DNA of 64,000 nucleotides from Leucobacter exalbidus (GCF_017834145.1 NZ_JAFIDA010000001.1:1364001-1428000), one strand, 5' to 3'; positions 1 through 8,587 are shown, numbered from the stretch's first letter. A program made the numbers and translations. Notes: generated by a model not told the origin, from the letters alone.

Positions 1-2
1 AA

Positions 3-1439
3 GAGACCGGCTACATTCCCACTGAGCGTTACGTGCGCGGCAGCGAAATCTTCGCGTACTGCAAGTCGCTCGCCGCACAGAATGACCTCTACGAGCACGC
101 CATCTTCCAGACCCGCGTCACCGGCATGACCTGGGACGAAGAGACCGCGCGCTGGACCGTCACAACCGACGCCGGCGATGAGTTTCGCGCACGCTTTGTC
201 GCGACCCAGAGTGGCTTGTTCACCCGCCCCCACCTCCCCGGCATCCCCGGCATCGAGAAGTTCAAGGGCCACAGCTTCCACACGAGCCGCTGGGATTTCG
301 AGTACACCGGCGGCGACACCACGGGTGGCCTCGAGAACCTGCGCGACAAGCGCGTGGCCATCATTGGCACCGGCGCAACCGGCGTGCAGGCGATTCCGCA
401 GCTCGCGAAGTACGCCGAGTCACTCGTCGTCTTCCAGCGCACCCCCTCGCAGATCGCCCCGCGCGAGAACGCTGAGACCGATGTCGAGTGGTTCAAGTCA
501 CTGCCCAAGGGCTGGCACCAAGAGCGTCGCACCTCGTTCGATAAGTGTGCGATGGACCGCGCCACGATCGACTGCGACGTTGATGACGGCTGGGTGAAGT
601 TCGCCAAGTATCAGCTGAACGCCATCTACGAAGCGGGCGGCGAATCGCCCTCGCTCGAGCAGTTCATGGATGCCCTCGAGCGCTCCGACTACTCCTGGAG
701 CGAGATGCTGCGCGACCGCGTAGATTCTGTCGTCGAAGACCCGGCGAAGGCTGAGAAGCTGAAGTCGTACTACCGCACGATGTGCAAGCGCCCCGGCTTC
801 AGCGATGAGTTCTTGCCCGCGTTTAACAATGAGTCGGTTGATATCGTCGACACGGCCGAAACCCCCATCGACCGCATCACTGAGACGGGCGTTGTGGTGG
901 GTGACCATGAGTATGAGGTCGACCTCATCATCTACGCCACCGGTTTCCAGCACGGCCGCACCTGGACCGACAAGGCCGGGTACGACGTCGAGGGCCGCAA
1001 CGGCATCAAGCTGTCTGAGAAGTTCGCTGAAGGTTTGAGCACCTACCACGGCTTCCTCAGCGTCGACTTCCCCAACCTCTTCTTCTTGGGCTACACCCAG
1101 ACCGGTCAGGCGTCGAACATCGCACACCTCATCGATCAGCAGGCTAACCACATGGTCTACATCATTGACAAGTGCTTCAAGGATGGCATTCGTGCGATCG
1201 AGCCGACGCCCGAGGCAGAGGCGGGCTGGAACCAGACGCTGCTCGAGCAGTCCACGATGCGCAAGGACTGGCTGACCACGTGTACGCCCGGCCACTACAA
1301 CAACGAGGGGCGCATTCTTGATAAGCGCAACCCGCTCGTGGGTGGCGTTTACGGCCCCGGTTTCGAGTTCTTCGACATGCTCAAGGCTTGGCGTGCATCG
1401 GGTCAGCTCGAGGGCCTCTCGCCCACCTACTCGGCTTAA
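3..1439 (+). CDS. Baeyer-Villiger monooxygenase-type flavoprotein, 5' end cut by window edge
   Basis: NADPH- and FAD-dependent oxygenase that would insert oxygen next to a ketone carbon, giving an ester or lactone. The reading frame is open to the left edge, and residues before the first in-window GTG (ETGYIPTERYVRGSEIFAYC) look like normal BVMO sequence, so the N-terminal FAD-binding motif lies outside. The class fingerprint FxGxxxHTxxW is present as FKGHSFHTSRW, followed by the NADPH Rossmann motif GTGATG and the late ATGFQ motif. It is the first visible gene of a plus-strand operon; the next gene starts 15 bp downstream behind an AAGGAG site. BVMOs of this type act on cyclic ketones and steroids; the actual substrate cannot be told. 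Family call is firm, substrate unknown. Confidence 0.88.
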   Translation, partial: ETGYIPTERYVRGSEIFAYCKSLAAQNDLYEHAIFQTRVTGMTWDEETARWTVTTDAGDEFRARFVATQSGLFTRPHLPGIPGIEKFKGHSFHTSRWDFEYTGGDTTGGLENLRDKRVAIIGTGATGVQAIPQLAKYAESLVVFQRTPSQIAPRENAETDVEWFKSLPKGWHQERRTSFDKCAMDRATIDCDVDDGWVKFAKYQLNAIYEAGGESPSLEQFMDALERSDYSWSEMLRDRVDSVVEDPAKAEKLKSYYRTMCKRPGFSDEFLPAFNNESVDIVDTAETPIDRITETGVVVGDHEYEVDLIIYATGFQHGRTWTDKAGYDVEGRNGIKLSEKFAEGLSTYHGFLSVDFPNLFFLGYTQTGQASNIAHLIDQQANHMVYIIDKCFKDGIRAIEPTPEAEAGWNQTLLEQSTMRKDWLTTCTPGHYNNEGRILDKRNPLVGGVYGPGFEFFDMLKAWRASGQLEGLSPTYSA

Positions 1440-1454
1440 GTTCAAGGAGTTTAC

Positions 1455-2261
1455 GTGTTGCAAGTGATGACAGAAGCCCCCGTCAAGGTCGGGCAGATGC
1501 TGTTCACCATGGTGGATCCGCACCGTGGCCACGAGGTGGCGTACAACCGCTGGTACGAGCGCGACCACCGCTACTCGGGCTGCATGGTGGGCCCCGGCTG
1601 GTTCGCCGGCCGCCGCTGGGTGGCGACGAAGCGCCTGAAGGATCTGCGCTTCCCCGCCACCGGCCCCGTGGCGACGTCAACCGATGACGGTTCGTACCTC
1701 GCCACCTATTGGGTGCACGAGCCCGAGATGGAAGAGGCGCAGGCCTGGGCTGAGACGCAGGTCGGCAAGCTGTACGCCGCCGGCCGCGGCTTCCCCGAGC
1801 GCGAGCACGTGCACACGGCCCAGTATCTGCCCGATTCGAGCATCTCGGCGTCAGAGGATGGGGTGCCGCTCACGCTCGCCCTTGACCACAACTACCGTGG
1901 CCTCGTCACCGTGATGATCGAACCCGCGGCGGGAGTCACGCGCGAGGACGCGCTCGCGCAGATCGAGCAGGGCCCGGCGCAAGAACTGTTGCAGTCGGGG
2001 GTGGCTGATCTGATCAGCTCGTGGCGCATGAAGCCGTGGCCCGCGCACCACAATGTGCCCATGAAGATGGGCAACGATGGCGGCACGATCGAGCGCATCA
2101 TGCAGCTCTGCTTCCTGCCCGGTGATCCCGAGGCTGGGTGGCAGCAGATTCGCGACTACGCGGCCGCAATCGAGGCCTCAGGCGCAGGAGTGGTGACGTT
2201 CGCGTCACCCTTCATCCCCACCGAGGTCGGCACCGACCTTTACACCGATCAGCTCTGGTAA
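1455..2261 (+). CDS. Conserved hypothetical protein, possible EthD-like/dimeric alpha-beta barrel
   Basis: A 268-residue soluble protein with no signal peptide or membrane segment. The GTG start is chosen because AAGGAG lies six bases upstream. It appears to have two similar-sized halves, each beginning with a hydrophobic beta strand (KVGQMLFTMV and LVTVMIE) and followed by charged helices rich in Trp and Tyr. This resembles tandem ferredoxin-like barrels such as EthD or antibiotic-biosynthesis monooxygenase domains, but I see no diagnostic motif. It sits between the BVMO and an epimerase-type dehydrogenase, so a role in the same pathway, perhaps binding or isomerising the oxygenated intermediate, is an inference from position. 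Confidence 0.6.
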   Translation: MLQVMTEAPVKVGQMLFTMVDPHRGHEVAYNRWYERDHRYSGCMVGPGWFAGRRWVATKRLKDLRFPATGPVATSTDDGSYLATYWVHEPEMEEAQAWAETQVGKLYAAGRGFPEREHVHTAQYLPDSSISASEDGVPLTLALDHNYRGLVTVMIEPAAGVTREDALAQIEQGPAQELLQSGVADLISSWRMKPWPAHHNVPMKMGNDGGTIERIMQLCFLPGDPEAGWQQIRDYAAAIEASGAGVVTFASPFIPTEVGTDLYTDQLW

Positions 2262-2275
2262 CGAGAGGAATAGCC

Positions 2276-3211
2276 ATGCAAGGCGAGAAGATTCTGGTCA
2301 CCGGTGCGGCCGGTCAGCTCGCGTTCCCCATCGCCTCGTTGCTCGCGAAGAGCAACGAGGTGTGGGGGCTCGCGCGCTTCAGCAAGCCCGGTGATCGACA
2401 GCGCATGATCGATGCCGGCATTACGCCAGTGGAGTGCGATCTGGGTTCGGGTGATTTCTCGAACGTGCCCACCGACTTCACGTATGTCGTGCACCTGGCC
2501 GCGAATCAGGCGCCCGGCTGGGATTACGATGCGTCTATCAGGGACAATGCCGAGGGCACCGGGCTGCTGCTGCAGCACTGTCGTTCGGCCCGCGGGGCGC
2601 TCGTGATGTCGACGCACTCGGTGTATCGCTCGCAAGATGATCCGATGTACGTCTTCACCGAGCAGTCGCCGCTGGGTGAGTGCAATAGCACCCACTCACC
2701 GACGTATTCGGTGTCGAAGATCAGCCAGGAGGCGACGGCGCGGTTGGCCGCGCGCGCCTTTGATCTGCCGGTGACGATCGCGCGCATGAATGCGTCGTAC
2801 GGCCCCAATGGGGGTCTGCCGACGCACCACATCGATGCGATCGCCGCGGGTCAGAAGATCACCACGCGCTGGGATCCGTGCATGTACAGCCCGATCTATG
2901 AGACAGATATTGCGGCGCAGGTCAGCTCGCTGCTGCAGGCCGCGACCGTGCCCGCCACGATCGTGAACTTTGGCGGCGATGAGGCTGTGAGCGTGCAGGA
3001 GTGGGCGGCGTACGCTGCCGAACTCATGGGCGTGACGGCCGAGGTTGAGGTGTCGCCGATCGAGAACACGCTGCGTGGCTCGGTCGCTGATGTCTCGCGC
3101 CGGCTCGCGATCACCGGGCCTTGCGAGGTCGATTGGCGTGAGGGCGTGCGCCGCACGATCGAGGCGCGTCACCCAGATCGTCTGCTCGCCACCGCGGGGC
3201 AGGCCAGCTAA
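2276..3211 (+). CDS. NAD-dependent epimerase/dehydratase family (extended SDR)
   Basis: Predicted NAD(P)-dependent oxidoreductase or epimerase of 311 residues. The ATG at 2276 is preferred because it is followed directly by the Rossmann strand ILVTGAAGQLA (the TGxxGxx motif of extended SDRs); the frame is open further upstream but that stretch overlaps the preceding gene. The catalytic YxxxK is present as YSVSK, preceded by a Ser-rich strand (MSTHSVY), so the enzyme should be active. It starts 14 bp after the previous stop and its own stop overlaps the next start (TAATG), indicating translational coupling. In this operon it could oxidise or reduce an alcohol or ketone produced around the BVMO step; substrate is not deducible. 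Confidence 0.82.
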   Translation: MQGEKILVTGAAGQLAFPIASLLAKSNEVWGLARFSKPGDRQRMIDAGITPVECDLGSGDFSNVPTDFTYVVHLAANQAPGWDYDASIRDNAEGTGLLLQHCRSARGALVMSTHSVYRSQDDPMYVFTEQSPLGECNSTHSPTYSVSKISQEATARLAARAFDLPVTIARMNASYGPNGGLPTHHIDAIAAGQKITTRWDPCMYSPIYETDIAAQVSSLLQAATVPATIVNFGGDEAVSVQEWAAYAAELMGVTAEVEVSPIENTLRGSVADVSRRLAITGPCEVDWREGVRRTIEARHPDRLLATAGQAS

Positions 3212-3729
3212 TGGCGCCTGCTGCTCAGGTGCTCGGGTCGTCAGCCCCCGTGGCGACGTACGACCCGAGCACCCTCGTGGTCTCAGACGTGTTTGAGATC
3301 GCGGCGCCCGCGAGCGTGGTGTGGGATGTGCTGATGGATCTTGCGCGCTACGGCGAGTGGAATCCGTTTTGTGTGTGGGCCGAGTCGACCTTCGAGATCG
3401 GCGCACCGCTGCACATGCGGCTCGTGAATTACACGAATCCCGGGTCACTGCAGGCCGGCACCGAGTACATTTGCGCCGTCGAGCCGCACCGGCTGCTGTC
3501 GTGGGAGCTGCCCTTCCACGAGGCGTGGCCGTACGCGGCGAGGCGCGACCAGATTCTCGAGGAGGTGGGCCCCGAGCTCACCCGGTACCAGTCGACCGAT
3601 GCCTTCTTGGGCGAGAACGCGATTCATGTGATGCGTTTCTCGGGCGAGTGGGTGACGCGGGCGTTCAACGATACGGGCCGCGCGCTGAAGTTGCGCGCCG
3701 AGGCGCTGCATCGGGGCGATATTTCGTAG
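3211..3729 (+). CDS. SRPBCC (START-like/polyketide cyclase) domain protein
   Basis: A 172-residue protein of the SRPBCC hydrophobic-pocket fold. The opening pattern (VSDVFEIAAPASVVWDVLMDLARYGEWNPF) is typical: an N-terminal strand, a helix with VWDVL, then a WNPF turn. Such proteins bind hydrophobic ligands or act as cyclases/dehydratases. Its ATG overlaps the stop of the upstream dehydrogenase (TAATG), so it is the fourth and last gene of the BVMO operon, followed by a strong terminator. Ligand binding for a hydrophobic cyclic substrate is plausible but inferred. Confidence 0.72.
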   Translation: MAPAAQVLGSSAPVATYDPSTLVVSDVFEIAAPASVVWDVLMDLARYGEWNPFCVWAESTFEIGAPLHMRLVNYTNPGSLQAGTEYICAVEPHRLLSWELPFHEAWPYAARRDQILEEVGPELTRYQSTDAFLGENAIHVMRFSGEWVTRAFNDTGRALKLRAEALHRGDIS

Positions 3730-3750
3730 TTACCGCTCGGTACCTGCGGG

Positions 3751-3789
3751 GGCACGGGGCTGGCTGATCCGGATCAGCGACCCCGTGCC
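3751..3789. terminator. Convergent (bidirectional) terminator hairpin
   Basis: GGCACGGGG at 3751-3759 pairs with CCCCGTGCC at 3781-3789, and the palindrome TGATCCGGATCA forms the inner stem. It lies between the end of the plus-strand operon and the 3' end of the minus-strand PaaY-like gene. Confidence 0.75.
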
Positions 3790-3811
3790 TTTCCCCTGTA
3801 CATCGGCCGGC

Positions 3812-4423
3812 TCAGTTGGGCCGGGCGTGGGTGTGCAGTGGTTGCGACGTGGTCGCGTCTGTCGAGACGCGGCCACGTTCTTTTTCTGCCTCGGGCAGCG
3901 GATCGACCTGGCGCAGCGTCGCCCGCGATCTCGCGGTGAGCTCTTGATACACGTGCACCCCCTGTTCCTTCCACGCGAGCGCGGTGTCGTCGAGGACCCG
4001 GATCACGCGGGCCGGGCTGCCCAGCGCGAGCACGCGCTCGGGGATCTCGGTGCCCGCGGTGACGAGGGATCCGGCACCCACGAGGGCCCCGGCCCCGATC
4101 GTTGCGCCATCGAGCACGATGGCGCCGATGCCCACGAGCGCGTACGAGCCGATGTGGCAGCCGTGCAGCACGGCTGCGTGCCCGATGTGGCTGTTGGGGG
4201 CGAGCACGGCATCGGCGCCCGGAAACGCGTGGATCACCACGGCGTCTTGTACGTTGCTGCCCTCGCCCACGATGATGCGGCCGAAGTCGCCGCGCAGGCT
4301 CGCGAACGGGCCGATGTAACAGTTGGGGCCGATGATCACGTCGCCGATGAGGCTCGCGCTGTCGTGCACGAATGAGGTGGGGTGAACGACGGGCACGATG
4401 CCGTCGATTTCGTAGCAGGGCAT
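3812..4423 (-). CDS. paaY: PaaY-like left-handed beta-helix protein (thioesterase / gamma-carbonic-anhydrase family)
   Basis: Hexapeptide-repeat trimeric protein of 203 residues. The start (YEIDGIVPVVHPTSFVH), SLRGDFGRI, the HIGHAAVLHGC segment carrying metal-ligand histidines, and the C-terminal ALAWKEQG...YQ run all match PaaY. In phenylacetate degradation PaaY is a thioesterase that relieves the pathway of toxic or dead-end CoA esters. Here there are no paa genes, but it adjoins a CoA-transferase operon, so a similar CoA housekeeping role is likely. The C-terminal 40 residues are divergent and encode a plus-strand hairpin. It diverges from ipdA, with a KstR2-type box between them. Confidence 0.8.
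   Translation of the reverse strand: MPCYEIDGIVPVVHPTSFVHDSASLIGDVIIGPNCYIGPFASLRGDFGRIIVGEGSNVQDAVVIHAFPGADAVLAPNSHIGHAAVLHGCHIGSYALVGIGAIVLDGATIGAGALVGAGSLVTAGTEIPERVLALGSPARVIRVLDDTALAWKEQGVHVYQELTARSRATLRQVDPLPEAEKERGRVSTDATTSQPLHTHARPN
3848..3886 (+). terminator. Second hairpin with T-tract inside the 3' end of paaY
   Basis: CGTGGTCGCGTCT at 3848-3860 and AGACGCGGCCACG at 3865-3877 pair with one mismatch around a GTCG loop and are followed on the plus strand by TTCTTTTTC. It would act as a backup intrinsic terminator for the BVMO operon, embedded in the antisense strand of the PaaY coding end. Confidence 0.55.
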
Positions 4424-4536
4424 GATCGGGTCTCGTTTTCTCGGGATGTAGTTTTGAGGCTCCGCAGGTGGCGCGATCAGCGGTGCACGCGCGCGGTCAC
4501 CCCCTGAACTCCATCCTCAAACTAGCGGAACTACCA

Positions 4537-4550
4537 AACAAGCGCTAGGT
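4537..4550. promoter_or_regulatory. KstR2-type operator upstream of the CoA-transferase operon
   Basis: AACAAGCGCTAGGT matches AnCAAGnnCTTGnT with one mismatch. It lies 55 bp before the ipdA start, directly upstream of a TATTAT -10-like hexamer (4552-4557), where a bound repressor would block polymerase. Confidence 0.6.
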
Positions 4551-4604
4551 TTATTATGTGCGATGCACGCACCCGAATTTGCTCGGATATGAGATGGAGC
4601 AACG

Positions 4605-5471
4605 ATGCCCGATAAGTCCATGAGCGCGGCGGAGGCCGTCGCCACAATTAAGAGCGGCATGACCGTGGGAATTGGCGGTTGGGGGTCAAGACGCAAGCCG
4701 ATGGCACTCGTGCGCGAGCTCTTGCGCTCAGATGTCACCGACCTCACCGTGGTCTCATTCGGCGGCCCCGAGGTGGGCCTGCTGGCCCAGGCCGGCAAGA
4801 TTCGCAAGCTCATCTACGGCTTCGTGAGCCTCGATAGCCTGCCGCTCGACCCGCTGTTCACGCAGGCGCGCGAGCGCGGCGAGATCGAAATCGAAGAGTA
4901 CGACGAGGGCATGTTTGTGGCGGGGCTGCGCGCCGCGGGCGCACGGCTCGACTTCCTGCCCATTCGCGCAGGCCTCGGCTCTGACGTGTTGCCCGCGAAC
5001 CCGCAGCTCAAGACGGTGAAGTCGCCTTATTCCGATGAGGAGTACGTCGCGGTGCCCGCGTCGAAGCTCGACGTCGCCCTCGTGCACGTCAACCGCGCCG
5101 ATGCGCAGGGCAACGCACAGTTCCTCGGCCCCGACCCCTACTTCGATGACCTCTTCGCCATGGCAGCAGACCGCACGATCGTGTCGGCCGAGCGCGTCGT
5201 GCCCACCGATGAGCTGCTCACCGAGGGCTCGTTCCACACGCTGCTGTTCAGCCGCATGTTTACCTCGGCCGTTGTCGAGGCGCCCCGCGGCGCACACTTC
5301 ACCACCTGCGAGCCCGACTACGGCCGCGATGAGGCCTTCCAGAAGCACTACGCCACGGCCGCACGCGATCCCGAGGCGTGGGCCGCATTCGAGAAAACGT
5401 TCCTGCAGACCGACGAAGCCGGCTATCACGCGGCCGTCGCCCACTTCCACGAGACCCAGGGGGCATCATGA
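4605..5471 (+). CDS. ipdA: IpdA-like CoA-transferase family subunit A (possible ring-opening hydrolase)
   Basis: A 288-residue family I CoA-transferase alpha subunit whose sequence is strikingly like mycobacterial IpdA: GGWGSRRKPMA, RSDVTDLTVVSFGGP, YGFVSLDS, FLPIRAGLGSD, DPYFDDLF and the late PDYGRDEAFQ segment. IpdAB in steroid degradation opens the last carbon ring of the HIP-derived CoA thioester by a retro-Claisen reaction rather than transferring CoA. The Glu near residue 101 in YDEGM lines up, from memory, with the acid reported as catalytic in the Mycobacterium tuberculosis enzyme. It has a good ribosome site (GATGGAG) and its TGA overlaps the subunit B start (ATGA), so the two subunits are coupled. 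Symbol is by similarity; the substrate may differ. Confidence 0.85.
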   Translation: MPDKSMSAAEAVATIKSGMTVGIGGWGSRRKPMALVRELLRSDVTDLTVVSFGGPEVGLLAQAGKIRKLIYGFVSLDSLPLDPLFTQARERGEIEIEEYDEGMFVAGLRAAGARLDFLPIRAGLGSDVLPANPQLKTVKSPYSDEEYVAVPASKLDVALVHVNRADAQGNAQFLGPDPYFDDLFAMAADRTIVSAERVVPTDELLTEGSFHTLLFSRMFTSAVVEAPRGAHFTTCEPDYGRDEAFQKHYATAARDPEAWAAFEKTFLQTDEAGYHAAVAHFHETQGAS

Positions 5472-6265
5472 CCACGGCAGTCACCGACACAGCAGCAAGC
5501 ACCACCGCGCAAGGCACCGCGACGAACGCAGAGGTTTGCATCGCCGCTTGCGCCGACACCTACCTTGAATCGGGCGAGGTTCTCGCGCACGCCGTCGGCC
5601 TCATCCCGACGATCGGTGCGCGTCTCGCGAAGCTCACCACGGCGCCCGATCTGGTGCTCACCGACGGTGAAGCATTCTTGATGTCTGAGCCGGGGCCGCT
5701 GGGCAAGCCCGCCAGCGCGGGCGGCACCATCGAGGGGTGGACCCCGTTCCGCCGCATCTTTGACATTCTCGCGACGGGCCGCCGCCAGAGCATCATGGGC
5801 GCGAGCCAGATCGACGCGTTTGGCAACCAGAACATCTCACTCATCGGTGACTGGAAGAAGCCCAAGCGCCAGCTCATCGGCGTGCGTGGCGCCCCCGGTA
5901 ACACCGCGAACCACCGCGTGGACTACTGGATCTCACGCCACAGCGCCCGCATCTTTGTCGAGCGCGTCGACATGGTGTCGGGTGTGGGGTACGACCGTGC
6001 CGCCGCCGTTGGCGACACGCTGCGCTTCCACCACATCGGTGCCGTGGTCACGAACCTGTGCGTGTTCGACTTCGATGAGACCGGGCGCATTCGCGTGCGG
6101 TCGATTCACCCGGGAGTCGATCCGCAGGAGGTCATCGACCAGACCGGCTTCGCGATCGATGTTGCGAACGTGCCCGAGACCCGCACGCCCAGCGCCGAAG
6201 AGCTGCAGCTCATTCGCGAGGTCATCGACCCCCGCGGGCTCAGGGCCCGCGAGGTCGCTAACTAG
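5468..6265 (+). CDS. ipdB: IpdB-like CoA-transferase family subunit B
   Basis: Partner subunit of 265 residues. The ATG at 5468 overlaps the ipdA stop by four bases, and upstream in-frame sequence lies inside ipdA, so this start is secure. Typical beta-subunit features are seen: a GASQIDAFGNQNIS run, a GAPGNTANHRVDYW loop and a C-terminal NLCVFDF strand. In IpdAB the beta subunit contributes CoA binding to the heterotetramer. The TAG stop is shared palindromically with the CTA of the convergent TetR gene (6262-6265), leaving no room for a terminator between the two. Confidence 0.85.
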   Translation: MTTAVTDTAASTTAQGTATNAEVCIAACADTYLESGEVLAHAVGLIPTIGARLAKLTTAPDLVLTDGEAFLMSEPGPLGKPASAGGTIEGWTPFRRIFDILATGRRQSIMGASQIDAFGNQNISLIGDWKKPKRQLIGVRGAPGNTANHRVDYWISRHSARIFVERVDMVSGVGYDRAAAVGDTLRFHHIGAVVTNLCVFDFDETGRIRVRSIHPGVDPQEVIDQTGFAIDVANVPETRTPSAEELQLIREVIDPRGLRAREVAN

Positions 6266-6873
6266 TCGACGAGCACGCCGTGGCGTACGAGATCGAGGAA
6301 GGTCGCGGTCAACGACTCCACGGTGTGCTTCCCTCCGGGGCGGTACCAGCGCACGGTCGACCACAGTGCGTCACGAATGAAGCGGTGCAGCGCGGCCGGG
6401 TCGAAGGTTTCACGGAACACGCCAGCTTCCTGGCCGCGCTTCAACTGCTCGATCCACATGCCCTCAACGCGCAGCGAGGTCTCGCGCAGAAACTCAAAAC
6501 CCGACTGAGTCTGCAAGAACAGGGCCTCGTTCTGGTAGAGACCGACGGCGTCTGGCTGATCTGCGATGATCTCAAACGATGCGGTGACCAGGTTCTCGAA
6601 CGTGGTGCTCGCATCATCTTGAGCTGCGAGGATGGCATCGTACTTGGCGGTCATTCCCGCAAAGAAGTTGCGCAGAATCTCTTGGGCGATCGCTTCTTTC
6701 GAGGCGAAGTGGTGGTACAGGCTACCCGACAGGATGCCCGCTTCGTCGGCAATATCTCGCACCGTCGTCGAGGAATATCCTTGAGAGGCAAACAGCTTCG
6801 CTGCGATCGCGAGAATCTGCTGGCGTCGGTCCGATCCCGGATCATTGCGATCGTGAGTCTGCTTCTTCGCCAA
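6262..6873 (-). CDS. kstR2: KstR2-like TetR-family repressor
   Basis: A 203-residue TetR regulator. The N-terminal helix-turn-helix (TTVRDIADEAGILSGSLYHHF, residues about 35-55) is nearly that of mycobacterial KstR2, and the C-terminal half also matches it: RFIRDALWSTVRWYRPGG. KstR2 represses genes for the late CD-ring phase of steroid degradation and is released by HIP-CoA made by FadD3. Here the gene is divergent from a FadD3-like ligase with a perfect KstR2-type box between them, so regulator, operator and ligand-forming enzyme are together. The ligand may be a different cyclic acyl-CoA. Start supported by a TTTGGAGGAACTC ribosome site. Confidence 0.85.
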   Translation of the reverse strand: MAKKQTHDRNDPGSDRRQQILAIAAKLFASQGYSSTTVRDIADEAGILSGSLYHHFASKEAIAQEILRNFFAGMTAKYDAILAAQDDASTTFENLVTASFEIIADQPDAVGLYQNEALFLQTQSGFEFLRETSLRVEGMWIEQLKRGQEAGVFRETFDPAALHRFIRDALWSTVRWYRPGGKHTVESLTATFLDLVRHGVLVD

Positions 6874-6898
6874 TTGAGTTCCTCCAAACAGTTAACCG

Positions 6899-6912
6899 AT
6901 CAAGCGCTTGCT
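6899..6912. promoter_or_regulatory. Perfect KstR2-type operator between regulator and fadD3
   Basis: ATCAAGCGCTTGCT fits AnCAAGnnCTTGnT at every fixed position. It sits 26 bp upstream of the tetR start and 85 bp upstream of fadD3, overlapping a TTGATT -35-like element (6912-6917) that pairs with TACAAT at 6933-6938. One dimer could control both promoters. Confidence 0.75.
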
Positions 6913-6997
6913 TGATTACTCGGTTTCCTGTTTACAATAACGTAGCCCCCTATGAATTACCACTCAAACCTGCTACTCCCCCTCAGAAAGGACAACG

Positions 6998-8587
6998 ATG
7001 TCCGAGCTTGCCACCGCCCAGACCATCCCGGCCCTCCTCGCCGAGCGCTCGACGCTTGGCGACCACCCCGCCGTCATCGACCAGGGTCACACCATCAGCT
7101 ACCGCGAGCTCTTCGAGCAGGTTGAAGCGGTCGCCAAGTCCTACTGGGCAGGCGGCGTGCGCCGTGGCGACCGGGTCGCGGTGTGGGCCCCCAACCGTAC
7201 CGAGTGCATCCTCGCCTTTCTGGGCGCGCAGTACCTCGGGGCCGCCGTGGTGCCCCTCAACACCCGATACACCGGGCGCGAGGCGGCCGAGATCTTGGCC
7301 CGCTCGGGAGCGAGCGTGCTGGTACTCACCGACGAGTTCTTGGGGCTCGGTCTCTCGCGCAAGCTGCGCGAGGCAACCGAGCAGGCAGATGCCCCCGCGC
7401 TGACGGCGCTCACCACCATCGTCACCATGGATGACGTGGCAGCCGAAGGCTGCCGCACCTGGGCCGACTTCCTCGCCGACGGCGCCGATGTGCCCGGCGA
7501 CGTGCTCGCGGCTGCGGCCGCAGCGGTCTCCCCCGATGACATCGTCGACATTCTGTTCACTTCGGGCACCACCGGTCAACCCAAGGGCGTCATGAGTGCG
7601 CAGCGCCAAACGATCGGCGTCGCGCACGCCTGGGCACTGGGCGCAGATCTCGCCGCGACCGACCGCTACTGCATCGTCAACCCCATCTTCCACGGCTTCG
7701 GCTACAAGGCGGGCCTCATCGCCTCGCTGATTGCGGGCGCAACGATGTACCCGATCCCGGTCTTCAACACCGATGATGTGCTCACGCTGATCGAGCGCGA
7801 ACGCATCACGGTGCTGCCGGGCGTTCCCACGATTTTCACGAGCCTCATCGATCACCCCAATCTCGCTGATTTCGATCTCAGCTCGCTGCGGTTCGCCATT
7901 GCGGGCGCCACGGCCGCCCCCGATTCGCTCTTCCACGACATGGTCAATATCTTGGGATTCTCGCGGGTCGCCCAGGCGTACGGCCTCACCGAGTGCGTCG
8001 TCGCCACGATGTCGCGCCCCGGCGAAGATCTCGCGCATGCCTCGCAGACCACGGGGCCCGCGGTCGCAAATATTGAGATCCGGATCGCAGGAGCCGAGGG
8101 TGAGATTCTGCCCGTGGGCGGTGAGGGCGAGATCTTGCTGCGCGGCGACAATGTGATGCTCGGGTATTTCGAGGACCCCGAGGCGACGAGCGCGGCGTTC
8201 GACGCCGATGGCTGGTTTCACACGGGCGATGTTGGTTGCCTCGACGAGCACGGCTGTTTGAAGATCACCGACCGCATCAAAGACATGTTCATTGTGGGCG
8301 GGTTCAATGTTTACCCGGCCGAGGTCGAGAACACGCTGCGCCGGCACCCCGCCGTCAACGAGTCGGCCGTGATCGGCATTGAGGATGCCCGCATGGGCAG
8401 CGTGGGGCGTGCCTATGTGGCACTGTTGCGCGAGGCTGATCCGAAGCCCACGGCCGAAGACATCACGGCGTTCTGCCGCACCCGTCTCGCCGGGTTTAAG
8501 GTGCCCAAGGAGATTGTGTTCGTGGACGATTTTCCGCGCAACGCCACCGGCAAGATCTTGAAGTCAGACCTGCGCGCAGCGGTGTAG
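6998..8587 (+). CDS. fadD3: FadD3-like acyl-CoA synthetase
   Basis: ATP-dependent acyl-CoA ligase of 529 residues (ANL superfamily). The P-loop (FTSGTTGQPKG), the A5 motif YGLTE, the A7 hinge TGDVG and the A10 lysine region NATGKILK are all intact. Internal sequence around NPIFHGFGYKAG and AVVPLNTRY resembles FadD3, which activates the steroid CD-ring remnant HIP in mycobacteria. AGAAAGGA precedes the ATG. It is a single-gene unit closed by a strong terminator and divergent from the KstR2-like repressor. The cyclic carboxylic acid it activates cannot be fixed from sequence. Confidence 0.85.
   Translation: MSELATAQTIPALLAERSTLGDHPAVIDQGHTISYRELFEQVEAVAKSYWAGGVRRGDRVAVWAPNRTECILAFLGAQYLGAAVVPLNTRYTGREAAEILARSGASVLVLTDEFLGLGLSRKLREATEQADAPALTALTTIVTMDDVAAEGCRTWADFLADGADVPGDVLAAAAAAVSPDDIVDILFTSGTTGQPKGVMSAQRQTIGVAHAWALGADLAATDRYCIVNPIFHGFGYKAGLIASLIAGATMYPIPVFNTDDVLTLIERERITVLPGVPTIFTSLIDHPNLADFDLSSLRFAIAGATAAPDSLFHDMVNILGFSRVAQAYGLTECVVATMSRPGEDLAHASQTTGPAVANIEIRIAGAEGEILPVGGEGEILLRGDNVMLGYFEDPEATSAAFDADGWFHTGDVGCLDEHGCLKITDRIKDMFIVGGFNVYPAEVENTLRRHPAVNESAVIGIEDARMGSVGRAYVALLREADPKPTAEDITAFCRTRLAGFKVPKEIVFVDDFPRNATGKILKSDLRAAV

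Noticed and set aside
498-1568. Long minus-strand open frame antisense to the BVMO
   Set aside because: Codon-position shadow of a high-G+C gene; no motif, no ribosome site, and it overlaps well-conserved BVMO sequence.
6983-8347. 454-codon minus-strand frame over fadD3
   Set aside because: Runs the length of an unmistakable acyl-CoA ligase; composition is a typical antisense shadow.
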